A stretch of DNA of 27,880 nt from Pseudomonadota bacterium (GTDB taxonomy: Bacteria; Pseudomonadota; Gammaproteobacteria; Burkholderiales; Burkholderiaceae_C), in contig JAEYPG010000394.1 in assembly GCA_023410975.1 (NCBI GenBank), positions 1-27,880 on the forward strand. Direction: 5' to 3'. Made by a program: the position numbers and the translations under genes. Numbering within the stretch: position 1 is the stretch's first letter; the number at the start of each line of letters is the position of its first letter. The notes under the pieces were generated by a model. That model was given only the letters and a program-made list of their open reading frames with translations, had not been told where the DNA came from and made no database searches. Positions 26,536-27,880 of this stretch are shown one piece after another.

Positions 26536-27009
26536 ATGCGCACGGCCCCGGCCGTTCACCTGTGCCTGGAGGCCGACACGTCTTGGCGTGTCGGCCTTTG
26601 CCTTTTGGGTGCCGCGGCGGCGGCCTCGCCGCTGATGTGGCTTGCCCTGTGGCTGCAGGCGCCCCCGCTGGCCGCCCTGGGCGCCGCGGTGGTCGTGGCG
26701 CTGCTCGTGGCGGGGCTGCTGTGGCGCCGCAGCAGCGTCGCGGCCTGTGCGCTGGCCTGGGACGGTACTCAGTGGTGGCTGCTTGCGCGCGGCGAGAGCG
26801 CGCCGCACGCGGGTCGGGTGCAGTTGATGATCGACTTGGGCGCTTGGCTGCTGCTGCGCTTCAGGGCCGCGCGGGGCGACGTGCGCGGACACTGGCTGGC
26901 GCTGTCGCAGGCGCGCCACCGTCCGCACTGGCACGCGCTGCGCTGTGCGCTGTACGCGCGCGGCGCAGCCGCGAACGCCGCGGCCGGGGTGCCGGGGCAG
27001 GACGTCTGA
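26536..27009 (+). CDS. Small two-helix membrane protein, possibly YgfX-like; function unknown
   Basis: A 157-aa protein with two closely spaced hydrophobic helices (about residues 19-41 and 44-64) separated by a short QAPP turn. A soluble, Trp- and Arg-rich C-terminal domain follows (AWDGTQWWLLARGE, LDLGAWLLLRFR, ALSQARHRPHWHALRCALYAR). This two-helix-plus-beta layout resembles YgfX/CptA-type proteins, but I cannot confirm membership. I chose the ATG at 26536, just after fabF (26 bp), because the longer frame overlaps fabF. It ends 4 bp before rpoE, so it is probably co-transcribed with the sigma factor gene. Confidence 0.72.
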   Translation: MRTAPAVHLCLEADTSWRVGLCLLGAAAAASPLMWLALWLQAPPLAALGAAVVVALLVAGLLWRRSSVAACALAWDGTQWWLLARGESAPHAGRVQLMIDLGAWLLLRFRAARGDVRGHWLALSQARHRPHWHALRCALYARGAAANAAAGVPGQDV

Positions 27010-27013
27010 CGCC

Positions 27014-27619
27014 ATGAGTGCCGAAGCCGACGCCCTGCTGGTCGAGCGCGTCAAGCGCGGGGACCAGCGCGCTTTTGAATTGCTGGTGATCAAGTACCAG
27101 CGCCGCGTGGAGCGACTTATCGGCCGCATGGTGCGCGACACCGACCTGGTGGCCGACATAGCGCAGGAAACGTTCATCCGTGCCTACCGCGCGCTGCCGC
27201 AGTTCCGGGGCGACAGCGCCTTCTACACCTGGCTCTACCGCATTGCGGTCAATACCGCCAAGAAGGCGCTGGTGGAGCTCAAGCGTGATCCGCTGGTGCC
27301 CGAGGCGGCTTACGCGCCGGCGGACGACGGGGAGGAAACTTCCCGCGTCGAGAACGAACTAAGCGACGGCGAGACCCCGGAAGCGGTGCTGGCCAGTAAG
27401 GAAGTGGCCGCTACGGTCAATGCTGCGATCGATGCCCTGTCGGAAGACCTGCGCCAGGCCATCACGCTGCGCGAGATCGAGGGGCTGAGCTACGAAGAGA
27501 TCGCTGAAGTGATGAACTGCCCCATCGGCACCGTGCGTTCGCGCATCTTCCGCGCGCGCGAAGCCATTGCGCAGCGCCTGCGCCCCTTGCTGGGCACGCG
27601 CGGCGACGAACGCTGGTAG
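27014..27619 (+). CDS. rpoE: RpoE-type extracytoplasmic-function sigma factor (sigma E)
   Basis: A 201-aa ECF sigma factor controlling envelope-stress genes. Region 2 (DLVADIAQETFIRAYRALPQFRGDSAFYTWLYRIAVNTAKK) and region 4 (EIEGLSYEEIAEVMNCPIGTVRSRIFRARE) are both intact. The RSRIFRARE end and the linked rseA gene identify the RpoE/AlgU group. The start is ATG at 27014; the frame is open upstream but there overlaps the preceding gene. It lies 41 bp before rseA. Confidence 0.95.
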   Translation: MSAEADALLVERVKRGDQRAFELLVIKYQRRVERLIGRMVRDTDLVADIAQETFIRAYRALPQFRGDSAFYTWLYRIAVNTAKKALVELKRDPLVPEAAYAPADDGEETSRVENELSDGETPEAVLASKEVAATVNAAIDALSEDLRQAITLREIEGLSYEEIAEVMNCPIGTVRSRIFRAREAIAQRLRPLLGTRGDERW

Positions 27620-27660
27620 GGCCCCATACCGAGTGCGCGAGTGCAGCCATGGAGTTCCAG

Positions 27661-27880
27661 ATGCCTGATGACCGACACGATCCATCGCAACCTAAGCAGG
27701 CGCTGTCGGCGCTCATGGATGGCGAGCTCGACGACGCTGCCGCGGCGCGGCTGGCCGAGGACTACCGCCACGACGCGCGGCTGCGCGCTGCCTGGCACAG
27801 CTACCACCTCATCGGCGACGTGATGCGCTCCCAGGACTTGGCGCAGCCGCCCGGGCATGACGAGGCCTTCGTGCTGCGGC
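27661..27880 (+). CDS. rseA: RseA-type anti-sigma E factor, N-terminal part (cut by window edge)
   Basis: The first 73 codons of a gene that runs off the right edge. The product begins MPDDRHDPSQ, then LSALMDGELDD, RLAEDYRHDARLRAAWHSYHLIGDVMR, the RseA N-terminal domain that binds and holds sigma E. The membrane helix and periplasmic domain should follow outside the window. Two in-frame ATGs are possible, 27649 and 27661; I prefer the second because GGAG lies 6 nt before it. Confidence 0.9.
   Translation, partial: MPDDRHDPSQPKQALSALMDGELDDAAAARLAEDYRHDARLRAAWHSYHLIGDVMRSQDLAQPPGHDEAFVLR

Overview
The window comes from a GC-rich betaproteobacterium, most likely Burkholderiales and probably Comamonadaceae-like. 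This rests on base composition, the style of the proteins, and the core gene order yceD-rpmF-plsX-fabH-fabD-fabG-acpP-fabF-(small membrane protein)-rpoE-rseA. The species cannot be read from the sequence. No tRNA, rRNA, CRISPR array, transposase or phage gene was seen.

Left half (1-14364, all minus strand): a surface-polysaccharide (O-antigen, capsule or EPS) supply and export cluster. In transcription order it runs: SLBB-type export protein, Wzz-type chain-length/co-polymerase protein, rfbB-rfbD-rfbA-rfbC (dTDP-L-rhamnose), manC-fcl-gmd (GDP-mannose to GDP-L-fucose), rfbI-rfbF-rfbG-rfbH (CDP-4-keto-3,6-dideoxyglucose). Genes are tightly packed (ATGA overlap to 39 bp) except for one 90-bp gap between rfbC and manC. 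The cluster runs off the left edge inside rfbH. No glycosyltransferase, flippase or polymerase is inside the window, and neither is the enzyme that would decide which CDP-3,6-dideoxyhexose is made.

Middle (14365-19860): a divergent intergenic region leads rightward to a WecA/MraY-family initiating sugar-phosphate transferase and an RhlE-type DEAD-box helicase. Converging on these from the right are maf2 (YceF-type), a Wzi-family capsule outer-membrane gene and a tetrapyrrole-methylase-fold methyltransferase. The wzi gene therefore sits inside a housekeeping gene pair and is joined to the methyltransferase gene by an ATGA overlap.

Right part (19919-27880, plus strand): yceD, then rpmF behind a well-formed extended -10 promoter with a leader of about 226 nt, then plsX and the type II fatty-acid synthesis genes with acpP, then a small two-helix membrane protein, the RpoE-type envelope-stress sigma factor, and the start of its anti-sigma factor RseA, cut by the right edge. 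Phospholipid and fatty-acid supply and envelope-stress control thus lie next to the surface-polysaccharide genes.

Most of the window is recognisable biology. The points most worth checking are the unfinished CDP-dideoxyhexose branch, the wzi insertion, -10-like hexamers a fixed 7-8 nt before several start codons (predicted leaderless mRNAs), and the structured rpmF leader and rpmF-plsX spacer.
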